A program made the position numbers and the translations under genes. Positions 36,154 to 44,631 of a stretch of DNA of 58,238 nucleotides are shown here, one piece after another. Numbering within the stretch: position 1 is the stretch's first letter; each line of letters begins with the position of its first letter. A model generated the notes under the pieces. That model ran no database searches, was not told the origin of the DNA, and worked only from the letters and a program-made list of their open reading frames with translations. Origin of the DNA: CAWACC01 sp964390695 (GTDB lineage: Bacteria > Chlamydiota > Chlamydiia > Chlamydiales > Parachlamydiaceae). The DNA lies in the NCBI GenBank assembly GCA_964390695.1, contig CAYMKI010000004.1:1-58238 (forward strand). The letters run 5' to 3'.

Positions 36154-36688
36154 CACATACCTGAAGATGGAGACTTTTTTGGATCTGATCTTGAATTTTG
36201 TGCACTTCTAGCTTTTCTAATCCCACTTTAGGCACAGAAAAAATCTCCTGGGTATCCGTATCTTCATATAGAAGACAGCTAACACCGCCTGCCGGTTTGA
36301 ACTCTTTGCGCTCTATAAGCTTCTTCTTCCTCTTCAACAACATAGCCAAAATAAAAGCTTCAGCTTGCTGAACTTCACTGTCTCCAGCTAAAGCGAGGCG
36401 AAGCATCTCAAAGAGCTTTTCAACTACTGTGGAATCAGCTGGTGATTTGGGCGGAACAACGGGAATTTTGGATTTCCACAAAAAATAGATCTCGGGCTTT
36501 TCAGCCAAGAACTGCGCTTTTTTGTCTTCCTCCTTCCAACAGCCATCACATATATCTCTTCGCAACCAACCCCCTTCCGAGTTTTCGTATATCAAGGAAT
36601 AACACTCCCTACGGGGTGTCCACTTATTTTGGCATAATAGGCACCCAGGAGCGCGTCGAGGGATGTCAAGTTTAATAAAACGATTCAT
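36146..36688 (-). CDS. CxxC zinc-binding-like conserved hypothetical protein
   Basis: A 180-residue soluble protein. Two Cys pairs, CLLC near residue 16-19 and CDGC near residue 47-50, probably bind a metal as a zinc ribbon. The rest contains a helical segment (EVQQAEAFILAMLLKRKKKL) and a beta-rich C-terminal part (VSCLLYEDTDTQEIFSVP). Proteins of this form are annotated as conserved hypotheticals in several PVC bacteria; no function is assigned. It lies immediately downstream of pgi on the same strand (8 bases), suggesting co-transcription. Confidence 0.72.
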   Translation of the reverse strand: MNRFIKLDIPRRAPGCLLCQNKWTPRRECYSLIYENSEGGWLRRDICDGCWKEEDKKAQFLAEKPEIYFLWKSKIPVVPPKSPADSTVVEKLFEMLRLALAGDSEVQQAEAFILAMLLKRKKKLIERKEFKPAGGVSCLLYEDTDTQEIFSVPKVGLEKLEVHKIQDQIQKSLHLQVCAT

Positions 36689-36696
36689 AGATGCAT

Positions 36697-38316
36697 TTAA
36701 ATTCCATTCAAAATTTCAAGATAGGCGGCTGCGGGACGCGAGTCAGCTTTTGCAGGTTGTTTGCCCGTATTTTTGGCAGCGATAATTTCTAATAATTGGT
36801 TCGCCAATTCTTTGCCCAGTTGGACTCCCTCTTGGTCAAAAGAGTTGATCCCCCAGATAAATCCTTGAAAGGCTATTTTATGCTCGTAGTACGCCAATAG
36901 AGCCCCAAGACTATAAGGCGTTAGCTTGTTCGCCAGTAAGATGTGCGAAGGGCGATTCCCCTGAAATACCTTATTGGGATTGCTGCTATCCTTTCCCTGC
37001 GCTAAAGCAATGGACTGCGCAAACATATTAGCCAGCAACTTTTCTTGAGAAGATGTACCATTCAAATTCATATCTTCTCCTCTTTGACTGTCTTTAAAGC
37101 CAATAAATTCAACCGGAACAACGGTTGTTCCCTGGTGAATAGACTGAAAAAAGGAGTGTTGCGCCGCAGTGCCCGGTTCACCAAAAATAACAGGCCCGGT
37201 ATTAAAATCAACAGCACGTCCCTGTTGATCCACTAGCTTGCCATTGGACTCCATATCCAATTGCTGCAAATGCGCGGAAAATCGCCCCAGTGCCTGGTTA
37301 TAGGGAACTATAGCTAACTGAGAATAATTCAAGAAATTGCGATTCCATATGCCGATCAAGGCCCCCAGCAAAGGTAGATTGGTGTCTAGGCTATTGCTTA
37401 GAGCTGCCTTATCCATGGCATTTGCCCCTCGCAACAACTCCCAGTACACATCGAATCCGAAGGCAAAACTTAAAATCACCCCTCCTGTCAAAGAAGTCGT
37501 GGAAAAACGCCCGCCTACCCAATCTTGAATATGAAAACATTCTAAATATTTGCTAGGATCATCTAAAGGAGAGCCCGGCGTGCTTACGGAGATGAAATGA
37601 GCGTTTGGATTTAATCCAGCTTCTACGAATTTTTTGCGCAGCACCGCTTCATTGGTCACTGTTTCCAATGTGGAGCCGGACTTAGAATTGACTAAAACCA
37701 AAGCCTTAGAAAGATCGGTTTGGTGTAAAGCTCTGGAGACTTCATCAGGATCTATATTGCTGATAAAATGAACCTTTCTATTAGGCAGCAAGAGATGCTC
37801 TAACGCAAGGTAATGGGCTTTAGGGCCTAAATCAGAACCTCCAATACCCACGGATATCAATTGAGTAAATTTTTGTTCTTTCGTGATCTTGGCAATAAAA
37901 GCCTTAAGCTTCTCTGCTTCGCGTCTGGCATAATCTGCAGCATCTTTGGCAGCTTTGGCTTGTGCGGGGCTGTCAAAGTAATCTCTCGCAGCGGTATGCA
38001 ATACAGCTCTATTTTCGCAAGCATACCCTTGGATATAATTTACGATCTCGCCATTTTGCATTTGCTGCATCTTTTCAAGCGCCTGAGTTTCTTTCGCCAA
38101 TGCTTTTAAGGCTGCGAGAATGGCATCATCAATACGTTCTGTAGCGTAAAGTAGCTTGTAACCACATGTCTCGGAACTATAGCGGCGAATACGCTCAGCT
38201 GTCAAAATGCCAGAAGTCAAGTCAGGTGCAATTATAGCCAAATGCTGTAATCTTTTGGTAGGCTCGCTCCCAGAAAATGAAGTTAATATTCTATGGCTTT
38301 TATCTACAGCAGTCAT
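36697..38316 (-). CDS. pgi: Glucose-6-phosphate isomerase
   Basis: Interconverts glucose-6-phosphate and fructose-6-phosphate in glycolysis and gluconeogenesis. The 539-residue length is typical. Visible family landmarks are VGIGGSDLGPKAHYLALEH (phosphosugar-binding loop), NSKSGSTLETVTNEA, the Pgi signature DWVGGRFSTTSLTGG, HQGTTVVPVEFIGF and the C-terminal FDQEGVQLGKELA. ATG 38316 is preceded by AGGAGT. In Chlamydia pgi is next to hflX (from memory); here it heads a unit with the CxxC protein. Confidence 0.96.
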   Translation of the reverse strand: MTAVDKSHRILTSFSGSEPTKRLQHLAIIAPDLTSGILTAERIRRYSSETCGYKLLYATERIDDAILAALKALAKETQALEKMQQMQNGEIVNYIQGYACENRAVLHTAARDYFDSPAQAKAAKDAADYARREAEKLKAFIAKITKEQKFTQLISVGIGGSDLGPKAHYLALEHLLLPNRKVHFISNIDPDEVSRALHQTDLSKALVLVNSKSGSTLETVTNEAVLRKKFVEAGLNPNAHFISVSTPGSPLDDPSKYLECFHIQDWVGGRFSTTSLTGGVILSFAFGFDVYWELLRGANAMDKAALSNSLDTNLPLLGALIGIWNRNFLNYSQLAIVPYNQALGRFSAHLQQLDMESNGKLVDQQGRAVDFNTGPVIFGEPGTAAQHSFFQSIHQGTTVVPVEFIGFKDSQRGEDMNLNGTSSQEKLLANMFAQSIALAQGKDSSNPNKVFQGNRPSHILLANKLTPYSLGALLAYYEHKIAFQGFIWGINSFDQEGVQLGKELANQLLEIIAAKNTGKQPAKADSRPAAAYLEILNGI

Positions 38317-38842
38317 AATGACTCCTCATTTGATATATCTTTTTTTAGGAACTACGTCCTTTGCTTTTACTTCTGTACTGTTTCTAATTTGCCAGCCAGA
38401 TCACTTTTTTGCAAGCAAGATACGGGGATATCAGCAATTACAGTAGACCTCTGGCATAATTAATCTCCTTTCCCCTACCCTTGCCCGTGGCCCGTGAACC
38501 TAATTCATTTAGATTCCTTATGCCAACCCCTAATAAAACGATTTGAACCACAGCGTGCAGTGCGAGTAGTGCGAAAGGATTTGAACCACAGAGCGCAGTG
38601 CGAGTAGTGCGAAAGGATTTGAACCACAGAGCGCAGTGAGGGCAGTGAGATAAGAGTGGGTACAGAAATAAAGAATATGAATCCATGAGTGCAGCGAGAG
38701 TAGTGTGAAAAGACCTGAACCACAGAGTGCAGTACTAGTAGTGTGAATGGATTTGAACCACAGAGCGCAGTGAGGGCAGTGAGACATGAGTGGGTACAGA
38801 AATAAAGAATATGAATCCATGAGTGCAGCGAGAGTAGTGTGA

Positions 38843-38942
38843 NNNNNNNNNNNNNNNNNNNNNNNNNNNNNNNNNNNNNNNNNNNNNNNNNNNNNNNNNN
38901 NNNNNNNNNNNNNNNNNNNNNNNNNNNNNNNNNNNNNNNNNN
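38843..38942. other. Assembly gap of 100 Ns
   Basis: One hundred Ns lie within the left tandem array of the palindromic element, which explains the failure to assemble it; the true array length is unknown. Confidence 0.95.
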
Positions 38943-38988
38943 AAAGACCTGAACCACAGAGTGCAGTGAGGGCAGTGAGATAAGAGAA

Positions 38989-39079
38989 GGGCCTGTAAAA
39001 TTAACTGTGTAAACTTAAATGCAAGTAACTTATATTATGTAACATGCGATTTAGTTTACACAGTTAATTTTACAGACCC
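38989..39079. mobile_element. Nested 91-bp inverted-repeat element
   Basis: Perfect or nearly perfect 26-bp inverted ends (38989-39014 and 39054-39079) begin GGGCCTGTAAAATTAACTGT and GGGTCTGTAAAATTAACTGT and enclose 39 bases. The ends resemble insertion-sequence termini (mutator/IS256-like by impression only), so this may be a minimal remnant mobilised by such a transposase. Confidence 0.6.
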
Positions 39080-39225
39080 CATAATGTATGGTTGTGCCCC
39101 TACCCTTTCCCCTGCTCGACCATCTTTGTTTATCTATTTATTAAATCTAGATCGTCATGCATGAACTCTCAGATATATACCTGCTATTAGATTAAAAAGT
39201 AGTCTAAATCTCTTTACTTCGACTG

Positions 39226-39262
39226 TGCAATATTTATAGAACCTTCTATAGTACTGAATAAT
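39226..39262. repeat. Fragments of two other repeat families
   Basis: TTCGACTGTGCAATATTTAT (from ~39229) matches one arm of the 13511/25457 family, and TAGTACTGAATAATTA (~39246-39262) matches the reversed end of the 29727-30072 MITE family. Both lie inside the palindromic element. Confidence 0.45.
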
Positions 39263-39737
39263 TAAAAATAATTATGAATTTGAGTTATAACAAAAATTTG
39301 CAGGTAAGGATACATACCCATTCCTTTATTTCTGCACTCACTCATGCCTCACTGCCCTCACTGCCCTCTGTGGTTCAAATCCTTCACACTACTCTCTCTG
39401 CACTCAGGGATTCATATTCTTTATTTCTGCACTCACTCATGCCTCACTGCCCTCACTGCGCTCTGTGGTTCAAATCCTTCACACTACTCTCTCTGCACTC
39501 AGGGATTCATATTCTTTATTTCTGCACTCACTCATGCCTCACTGCCCTCACTGCGCTCTGTGGTTCAAATCCTTTCACACTACTCGCACTGCACCCTGTG
39601 ATTCAAAGCCTTTCACACGACTCGCACTGCGCTCTGCGGTTCAAATCTTTTCATTCGGGATTAGGATAAGAAATTTAAAACAATTTGGGCAGCGACAAGG
39701 GCAGTGGCTATGAGATTAATTATGCCAGAGGCTTAAT

Positions 39738-40124
39738 TTATATTTTAGAAATTGAAGATTGAGTTTTTTTTGCTTTCTTTGCGCAGCAAGGATTACATAT
39801 AAATCTCTCGGCTACATTATAAACCACTACCGCAATATAAAAGCTTGCGCAAGCAGCTGCTAAAGATAACCAATAGACAGCTCCCGGTGTAAACAAAGGC
39901 GCCACCACAGTAACCCCCAAAACAGTTCCGCCAATGCTTATATTTGCCGCGGTCACGTCTATTAGGTATTGAGATATAATTCCCGGCAGGTAGGTCAAGG
40001 CCACTTGACGTCCATACCACCAGGCAATGCCGCCAGCTACAGCCTTTATAGGCGAATCAGGCACCCAGGCAGTGGCCACTAAAGAGACAGCACGTGTCAT
40101 GTGGTGATGTAAAGAACTGCACAT
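39738..40124 (-). CDS. Small integral membrane protein, 128 residues
   Basis: Three hydrophobic segments are visible (AVAGGIAWWYGRQVALTYL, SIGGTVLGVTVVAPLF, YWLSLAAACASFYIAVVVY), followed by a Cys/Lys-rich tail (CNPCCAKKAKK). The start ATG immediately follows the TGA of the upstream 63-residue gene, with AGGGG nine bases before it, so they are translated together. Its stop lies six bases from the end of the palindromic element, which may have inserted just downstream. No family is recognised. Confidence 0.65.
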   Translation of the reverse strand: MCSSLHHHMTRAVSLVATAWVPDSPIKAVAGGIAWWYGRQVALTYLPGIISQYLIDVTAANISIGGTVLGVTVVAPLFTPGAVYWLSLAAACASFYIAVVVYNVAERFICNPCCAKKAKKTQSSISKI

Positions 40125-40316
40125 TCAATGCCCCTTTTGAGATAAATACACTTCTATTATAGTGATCAAAGCAGTCAAGATAACGGCAATTACAACTATC
40201 CAGGGTAAGCGCACAGCCAGTTTATGTATCAGCATAATCTGCTTTTTTTCATCTTGCCTAGAGGTGGGTTTTGGTTTAATGCTCTTCATGTCGTGAAAGT
40301 CTTTGCATGCGCACAT
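40125..40316 (-). CDS. Small single-span membrane protein, 63 residues
   Basis: A basic N-terminal half followed by one membrane helix (LPWIVVIAVILTALITIIEV) and a short tail. ATG 40316 is taken; an in-frame ATG nine codons later (40289) is equally possible because neither has a clear ribosome site. It is directly joined to the 128-residue membrane protein gene. Confidence 0.55.
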   Translation of the reverse strand: MCACKDFHDMKSIKPKPTSRQDEKKQIMLIHKLAVRLPWIVVIAVILTALITIIEVYLSQKGH

Positions 40317-40416
40317 GCTAAAATATGCAGCATATTTTTACCATGTAATTTTGATTGATTTTTATAAAAACATTTGTCATACTTCAATACTTAAAGCCCA
40401 ACAAGAGGACAGAAAC

Positions 40417-40593
40417 ATGAAATATTTTGTAAATATAAGCCGTGCAATTTTCTTAAACCTGTTCATCGCAACTTTGTTAAACGGCTGCTATCGTATGCCG
40501 AACGATGATGAATATTCTGTTGTGCCAAGGACCAATAATCCCGACCTAATACGGGAAAAGCCTAGCTCCTTTAACCCGGCTGTGAATTATTAA
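40417..40593 (+). CDS. Small predicted lipoprotein, 58 residues
   Basis: ATG 40417 follows AGAGGAC. The N-terminus is a lipoprotein signal (MKYFVNISRAIFLNLFIATL) with lipobox LNGC and acylated Cys24. The mature ~35 residues are polar (RMPNDDEYSVVPRTNNPDL). Too short to classify. It lies ~100 bases before csrA on the same strand. Confidence 0.65.
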   Translation: MKYFVNISRAIFLNLFIATLLNGCYRMPNDDEYSVVPRTNNPDLIREKPSSFNPAVNY

Positions 40594-40646
40594 CGGCTTA
40601 ATTTTCTTGTATGTAAAAGAGACGTCAGTTACTCTTCATTTGAATT

Positions 40647-40673
40647 TTGTCTGAAACACAGCATCTTTATTAT
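40647..40673 (+). promoter_or_regulatory. Possible csrA promoter
   Basis: TTGTCT (40647-40652) and TATTAT (40668-40673) are 15 bp apart, shorter than ideal, just upstream of GAGG and the csrA start. Confidence 0.25.
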
Positions 40674-40690
40674 AGCGAGGTTTTAAATAT

Positions 40691-40987
40691 ATGTTAGTAC
40701 TCACCCGAAAATCTGAAGAAAAAATCGTCATAGGCAAAAAAAAACAGATCGTCATTACCATTTTAAAAATCCAGGGAGATAAGGTTTCAGTGGGCATAGA
40801 AGCGCCGGAAGATGAACCTATCATGAGAAAAGAACTGCTCCTTCGAGATGCTGAAAAATCACGAGACAAATCCCAAGATAGAGAAGCCCTGCAACGCCTT
40901 CAAATGGAAGCGCAGAATACAAGAACCCCGTCGATGTCATCCGCTGAAAGATATCCAGAACAGATACATGAGTTCTCTGATTCTTAA
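40691..40987 (+). CDS. csrA: Carbon storage regulator CsrA
   Basis: CsrA dimers bind GGA motifs in mRNA leaders to control translation. The N-terminal ~60 residues match the family (MLVLTRKSEEKIVIG, then DKVSVGIEAPEDEPIMRKEL with the RNA-contact region). At 98 residues it exceeds the usual ~60, with a polar C-terminal tail (QRLQMEAQNTRTPSMSSAER) that is probably disordered. GAGG is ten bases before the ATG. Environmental chlamydiae are expected to have CsrA; in these organisms it might time developmental or effector expression. Confidence 0.92.
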   Translation: MLVLTRKSEEKIVIGKKKQIVITILKIQGDKVSVGIEAPEDEPIMRKELLLRDAEKSRDKSQDREALQRLQMEAQNTRTPSMSSAERYPEQIHEFSDS

Positions 40988-41023
40988 GCTCTATGCAAAG
41001 ACACGTAACATATAGTAAAGAAT

Positions 41024-41722
41024 ATGCCTGCACGTCCCATATTTTATGATACCGAAACCACCGGGATCAAACATGAAACCGAGCGTGTTATTGAATTAGC
41101 CGCTTTTGATCCCGTAAATCAAACCAGCTTCGTACAATTGATAAATCCCGGGCGCCCCATCCCGCCAGATGCGACGGCCATACACAATATTACAGATGAA
41201 ATGGTCGCCAACGCCCCTTCTTTTGAGGCTGTGGCACAGGATTTTATAAAATTTTGCGAAGGAGACGTCATCCTTATCGCCCACAACAATGATGCCTTTG
41301 ACATCCATTTCATGCGGCAAGAATTTTCTCGAAGCAATGTATCTATGCCTCCCTGGCGTTTTTTAGATAGCCTTAAGTGGGCTAGACGCTATAGACCAGA
41401 CCTTCCCAAGCACACCTTGCAGTTTTTGCGCGAAATTTACGGAATTCCTGCGAATAATGCCCACAGAGCCTTAGATGACGTTATTGTTTTGCATCAAGTT
41501 TTCTCCTTTATGCTTGACGACATCTCTATAGACGAGGCGTTTGCACTCCTAAACAAACCAAAAGCTCTGCAACACATGCCCTTCGGAAAGCATCAAGGCG
41601 TGCCGCTGAACAAAATCCCCGCAGACTATGTTCAGTGGCTTGCCAAAAACGGTGTTTTTGAAAAGGAAGAAAACAAAGAACTCAAGCTCAGCTTTCAAAA
41701 GCTGGGACTGCTGTCAGCGTAA
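41024..41722 (+). CDS. DnaQ-like 3'-5' exonuclease with DUF3820-type tail
   Basis: A 232-residue DEDDh exonuclease. Catalytic residues are visible: Asp9 and Glu11 (FYDTETTG), Asp93 (NNDAFD), His147 and Asp152 (AHRALDD). A C-terminal module (MPFGKHQGVPLNKIPADYVQ, ~185-204) matches the DUF3820 pattern often fused to such exonucleases. It could be the proofreading subunit of DNA polymerase III or a stand-alone repair exonuclease; the second is favoured by the fused tail. Its end overlaps the convergent epimerase gene by nine bases. Confidence 0.9.
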   Translation: MPARPIFYDTETTGIKHETERVIELAAFDPVNQTSFVQLINPGRPIPPDATAIHNITDEMVANAPSFEAVAQDFIKFCEGDVILIAHNNDAFDIHFMRQEFSRSNVSMPPWRFLDSLKWARRYRPDLPKHTLQFLREIYGIPANNAHRALDDVIVLHQVFSFMLDDISIDEAFALLNKPKALQHMPFGKHQGVPLNKIPADYVQWLAKNGVFEKEENKELKLSFQKLGLLSA

Positions 41723-42607
41723 CAAGTGTATTAAAGCATTGTCCAAGCCGGGAAATTGAAAGTCGTATCCTGCTTCAAGCAAGCTGAAAGGAACGGCTTT
41801 AGTACTTGCCAACACCAACTCCTCAGCCATCTCCCCCATCGCCCAACGTGCCGCAAAGGCAGGCACTGGAAAGCAAGCCGGCCGATGAAGAACGTTAGCC
41901 AGAGTCTCAGTAAATTGCCTATTAGTCACCGGCTGCGGAGATACGGCGTTGATAGGCCCTTTAAGCTCTTTGTGTTCCAAAGCAAACAGAAATACACCTA
42001 ATAAATCATCCAAAGCGATCCAACTCATAAACTGCGTACCCGAACCTATGCGACCACCCAATCCTAATTTAAAAGGCGTAAGCATCATTTTGAGAGCGCC
42101 ACCTTGAGATGAAAGAACAACACCTATTCGCAAGCACACCACGCGTGTACGTTCAGTTGAAGCCATTTCCGCAGCAAGTTCCCATTGATGACATACCTCA
42201 GCAAGGAAGCCGTCGCCTCTCTGGCTTGACTCATTTAATTCTTCCTCGCCACGGTCTCCATAATATCCAACAGCTGAAGCATTAATCAATACAGAAGGAG
42301 GTTGTGACATGGATACCAAAGTGTCTGTCAACAAACGGGTAGAATCTATGCGACTGGATAAAATACGCTGTTTTTTGGCAGTCGTCCACCGTCCAAAGAT
42401 ATTTTCCCCGGCGATGTTGATCACGGCGTCATATCCTTGCAATTCTGTCGGATCGAGGATATGATTTTCGGGATCCCAAAAGCCGACATCTTGTCCGCTC
42501 GCTTGTTTGCTGCGCATCAGCCGCTTCACATGGTGTCCCTTATCTTTTAAATAAGCCACAAGCGCAGTGCCTATGAATCCTGAAGAACCGGATATTATAA
42601 TTTTCAT
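41714..42607 (-). CDS. TIGR01777/YfcH-type NAD(P)-dependent epimerase-like protein
   Basis: A 297-residue extended short-chain dehydrogenase fold. Features are the glycine-rich NAD(P) loop GSSGFIGTALVAYL, INIAGENIFGRWT typical of TIGR01777, SAVGYYGDRGEEEL with the active Tyr, and the C-terminal DUF1731-like segment PVPAFAARWAMGEMAEE. The function of the family is not well defined. ATG 42607 is chosen because AGAAAGG precedes it; the longer frame lacks one. It overlaps the DnaQ-like gene tail to tail. Confidence 0.9.
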   Translation of the reverse strand: MKIIISGSSGFIGTALVAYLKDKGHHVKRLMRSKQASGQDVGFWDPENHILDPTELQGYDAVINIAGENIFGRWTTAKKQRILSSRIDSTRLLTDTLVSMSQPPSVLINASAVGYYGDRGEEELNESSQRGDGFLAEVCHQWELAAEMASTERTRVVCLRIGVVLSSQGGALKMMLTPFKLGLGGRIGSGTQFMSWIALDDLLGVFLFALEHKELKGPINAVSPQPVTNRQFTETLANVLHRPACFPVPAFAARWAMGEMAEELVLASTKAVPFSLLEAGYDFQFPGLDNALIHLLR

Positions 42608-42731
42608 ATCGGATTGATTACCTTTCTTTATATTTGTTCTTATGACAGCTATAATCATATTCTGTCAAATTATTACATAGACTTTTAAAACTGTCCCATT
42701 ATTATGTAATTAATGCGCTAATATGTGAAAT

Positions 42732-42903
42732 GTAACTATTCAGCACCGAACAAAGTGTGTAAATTATTGAACCACAGAGCCCACAGAGAACACAGAGGGA
42801 ACAACAACACGAAATAACCATTCGAACTTGCATTTTTATTTTTCTCTGAGGACTCTGAGGAAGTTCACTATCTTATTTTTTTTGAGAGATGGTGAATAAT
42901 CAA
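42732..42903. repeat. Degenerate copy of the GTAACTATTC MITE family
   Basis: The left end GTAACTATTCAGCACC and the following GAACCACAGAGCCCACAGAG match the 29727-30072 element. The right end is decayed but shows CTCTGAGGAAGTTCA and GTGAATAATC in the inverted position. It fills most of the 387-base gap between the epimerase and adenine deaminase genes, which otherwise holds nothing I can identify. Confidence 0.5.
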
Positions 42904-42994
42904 TGGGAAGTAATTGCAAAACTCGTAAAGGAGTTTGGATATATCCAATTACCTCTTAAGATCGAATACCTGAAATTTGGCTAGGAGGATAAGC

Positions 42995-44626
42995 ATGAAC
43001 GAATTTATACTTACCGGAAATGTTGTAGATCTTCGTCAAAAGAAAATAGTGCATGCCCATATCAAAGTATTGGAAGGGACTATTCATGAAATTAATGTCC
43101 TAGGCATTGAACACCCTGGAAGCTCCTACATTATGCCGGGCTTCATCGACGCTCATGTGCACATCGAAAGCTCCATGCTTGTACCCTCTGAATTTGCCAT
43201 GCTCGCTGTGATGCACGGCACAGTCGCTACCGTATCCGATCCGCATGAAATCGCTAACGTGCTGGGAATCCGCGGCGTACGCTATATGATCAAAAACAAC
43301 AAACAAACTCCATTTCCCATCTTTTTTGGCGCCCCATCGTGTGTACCAGCTACCTCTTATGAAACGGCAGGAGGATCCATCTCTACCGACGACATTGTAG
43401 ATTTGTTCCGATCCGACAACTTGAAATATTTGTCTGAAATGATGAATTACCCCGGGGTAATCCATGGCAATCAAGATGTCTTAGAGAAGATTGACGCCGC
43501 CAAGAGGTTTCATAAACGCATCGATGGACATGCACCGGGCCTGAGTGGAAAAGCTCTAGAACAGTACATACAACAGGGTATTAGCACCGATCACGAATGC
43601 AGCCGTTTAGATGAAGCCCTTGAGAAAATTAATCTGGGCATGAAAATTCTCATCCGTGAAGGATCGGCAGCTAAAAATTATGAGGCCCTTAAACCCTTAA
43701 TTCACTCCCATCCGGATCGCCTGATGTTTTGCAGCGATGATATCCACCCTAACGATTTGTTAGAAGGTCATATCAATAGACTCGTCAAAAGAGCAGTCAA
43801 AGATGGATTTGGCTTGTTCGATGTTTTGCGTATAGCCTGCATAAATCCCATCGCGCATTATGGATTAGAAATAGGCACTCTGTCGCCGGGTAGCAAGGCC
43901 GATTTTATTATCATAGACAATTTAAAGGATTTTAACACCCTCGCAACCTACCTTCAAGGGGTCAAAGTTGCGGAACAAGGACGCTGTCTTTTGCCTAAAG
44001 TACCCATCGAAACCATCAACAACTTTCACTGTTCTTTTGTGACACCTGAGCAACTACACTATAGCCACCACTCCAAAAATATACGCGTGATTAAAATTGT
44101 TCCCAATGAACTTATCACCCAAAATATCGAAATCACCCTTGACAAAGAGCACTCCACAAAACTGCCAGACGCCAGCCGAGATATTTTAAAGCTAGTGGTG
44201 ATAAACCGTTACTTTGACGCCCCTCCGGCAATAGCTTTCATCCAGGGACTGGGAATAAAACATGGCAGCATAGCCTCCAGTGTTGCCCATGATTCGCATA
44301 ATATCATAGCTGCGGGTACTGACGATGAATCCCTCACCTTAGCCATCAATGCCATTGTCAACGCCAAAGGAGGGTTGTCTGTAGTCAAACATGATCAAGT
44401 GAACTTCATGGCTTTGCCTGTTGCTGGCTTGATGAGCAATAAAACCGCTGAAGAAACCGCTAAAGAATACACTCAGATTAAAGCTCTGGCAAAGGCTCTT
44501 GGAAGTCCGCTTGAAGATCCGTTCATGACGCTGTCGTTTATGGCTTTACTCGTCATCCCCTCACTCAAACTAAGCGACAAGGGGTTGTTCGATGCAGAGC
44601 GATTTCAATTTGTTGAAATGCATTAA
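42995..44626 (+). CDS. ade: Adenine deaminase
   Basis: Converts adenine to hypoxanthine and ammonia for purine salvage. The 543-residue protein has the amidohydrolase metal motif DAHVHIESSM (His54, His56), the family's SDPHEIANVLG (~81-91), GHAPGLSG, and the C-terminal segment VAHDSHNIIAAGTDDESLTL typical of Ade. ATG 42995 follows AGGAGG by six bases. It stands alone, convergent with the giant gene and five bases from its stop. Purine salvage would suit a host-dependent bacterium. Confidence 0.93.
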   Translation: MNEFILTGNVVDLRQKKIVHAHIKVLEGTIHEINVLGIEHPGSSYIMPGFIDAHVHIESSMLVPSEFAMLAVMHGTVATVSDPHEIANVLGIRGVRYMIKNNKQTPFPIFFGAPSCVPATSYETAGGSISTDDIVDLFRSDNLKYLSEMMNYPGVIHGNQDVLEKIDAAKRFHKRIDGHAPGLSGKALEQYIQQGISTDHECSRLDEALEKINLGMKILIREGSAAKNYEALKPLIHSHPDRLMFCSDDIHPNDLLEGHINRLVKRAVKDGFGLFDVLRIACINPIAHYGLEIGTLSPGSKADFIIIDNLKDFNTLATYLQGVKVAEQGRCLLPKVPIETINNFHCSFVTPEQLHYSHHSKNIRVIKIVPNELITQNIEITLDKEHSTKLPDASRDILKLVVINRYFDAPPAIAFIQGLGIKHGSIASSVAHDSHNIIAAGTDDESLTLAINAIVNAKGGLSVVKHDQVNFMALPVAGLMSNKTAEETAKEYTQIKALAKALGSPLEDPFMTLSFMALLVIPSLKLSDKGLFDAERFQFVEMH

Positions 44627-44631
44627 GATGC

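Larger units (their letters stand above)
38448..39731. mobile_element. 1.28-kb palindromic repeat element with tandem-repeat arms
   Basis: Both ends read inward CCTCTGGCATAATTAATCTC and stay similar for ~100 bases (CCCTTG, CTTATCC, GATTTGAACC). The left arm (38448-38985) and right arm (~39300-39731) then carry tandem arrays in opposite orientation built on TTTGAACCACAGAGCGCAGT and GAGGGCAGTGAG. The right arm has a clean 95-bp period (unit starts 39381, 39476, 39571). The centre holds a 91-bp inverted repeat and fragments of other repeat families. A degenerate arm recurs at 29121-29306. The long frames across it are low-complexity artefacts, not genes. No transposase is present. Confidence 0.7.

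Noticed and set aside
39381..39665. Tandem 95-bp repeats considered as a CRISPR array
   Set aside because: The units are contiguous without unique spacers, the period is too long, and no cas gene is present.
38438..39713. Several overlapping frames of 82-150 codons across the palindromic element
   Set aside because: They arise from tandem repeats open in several frames, have low-complexity products rich in Ser/His/Leu/Cys and lack ribosome sites; one spans the run of Ns.
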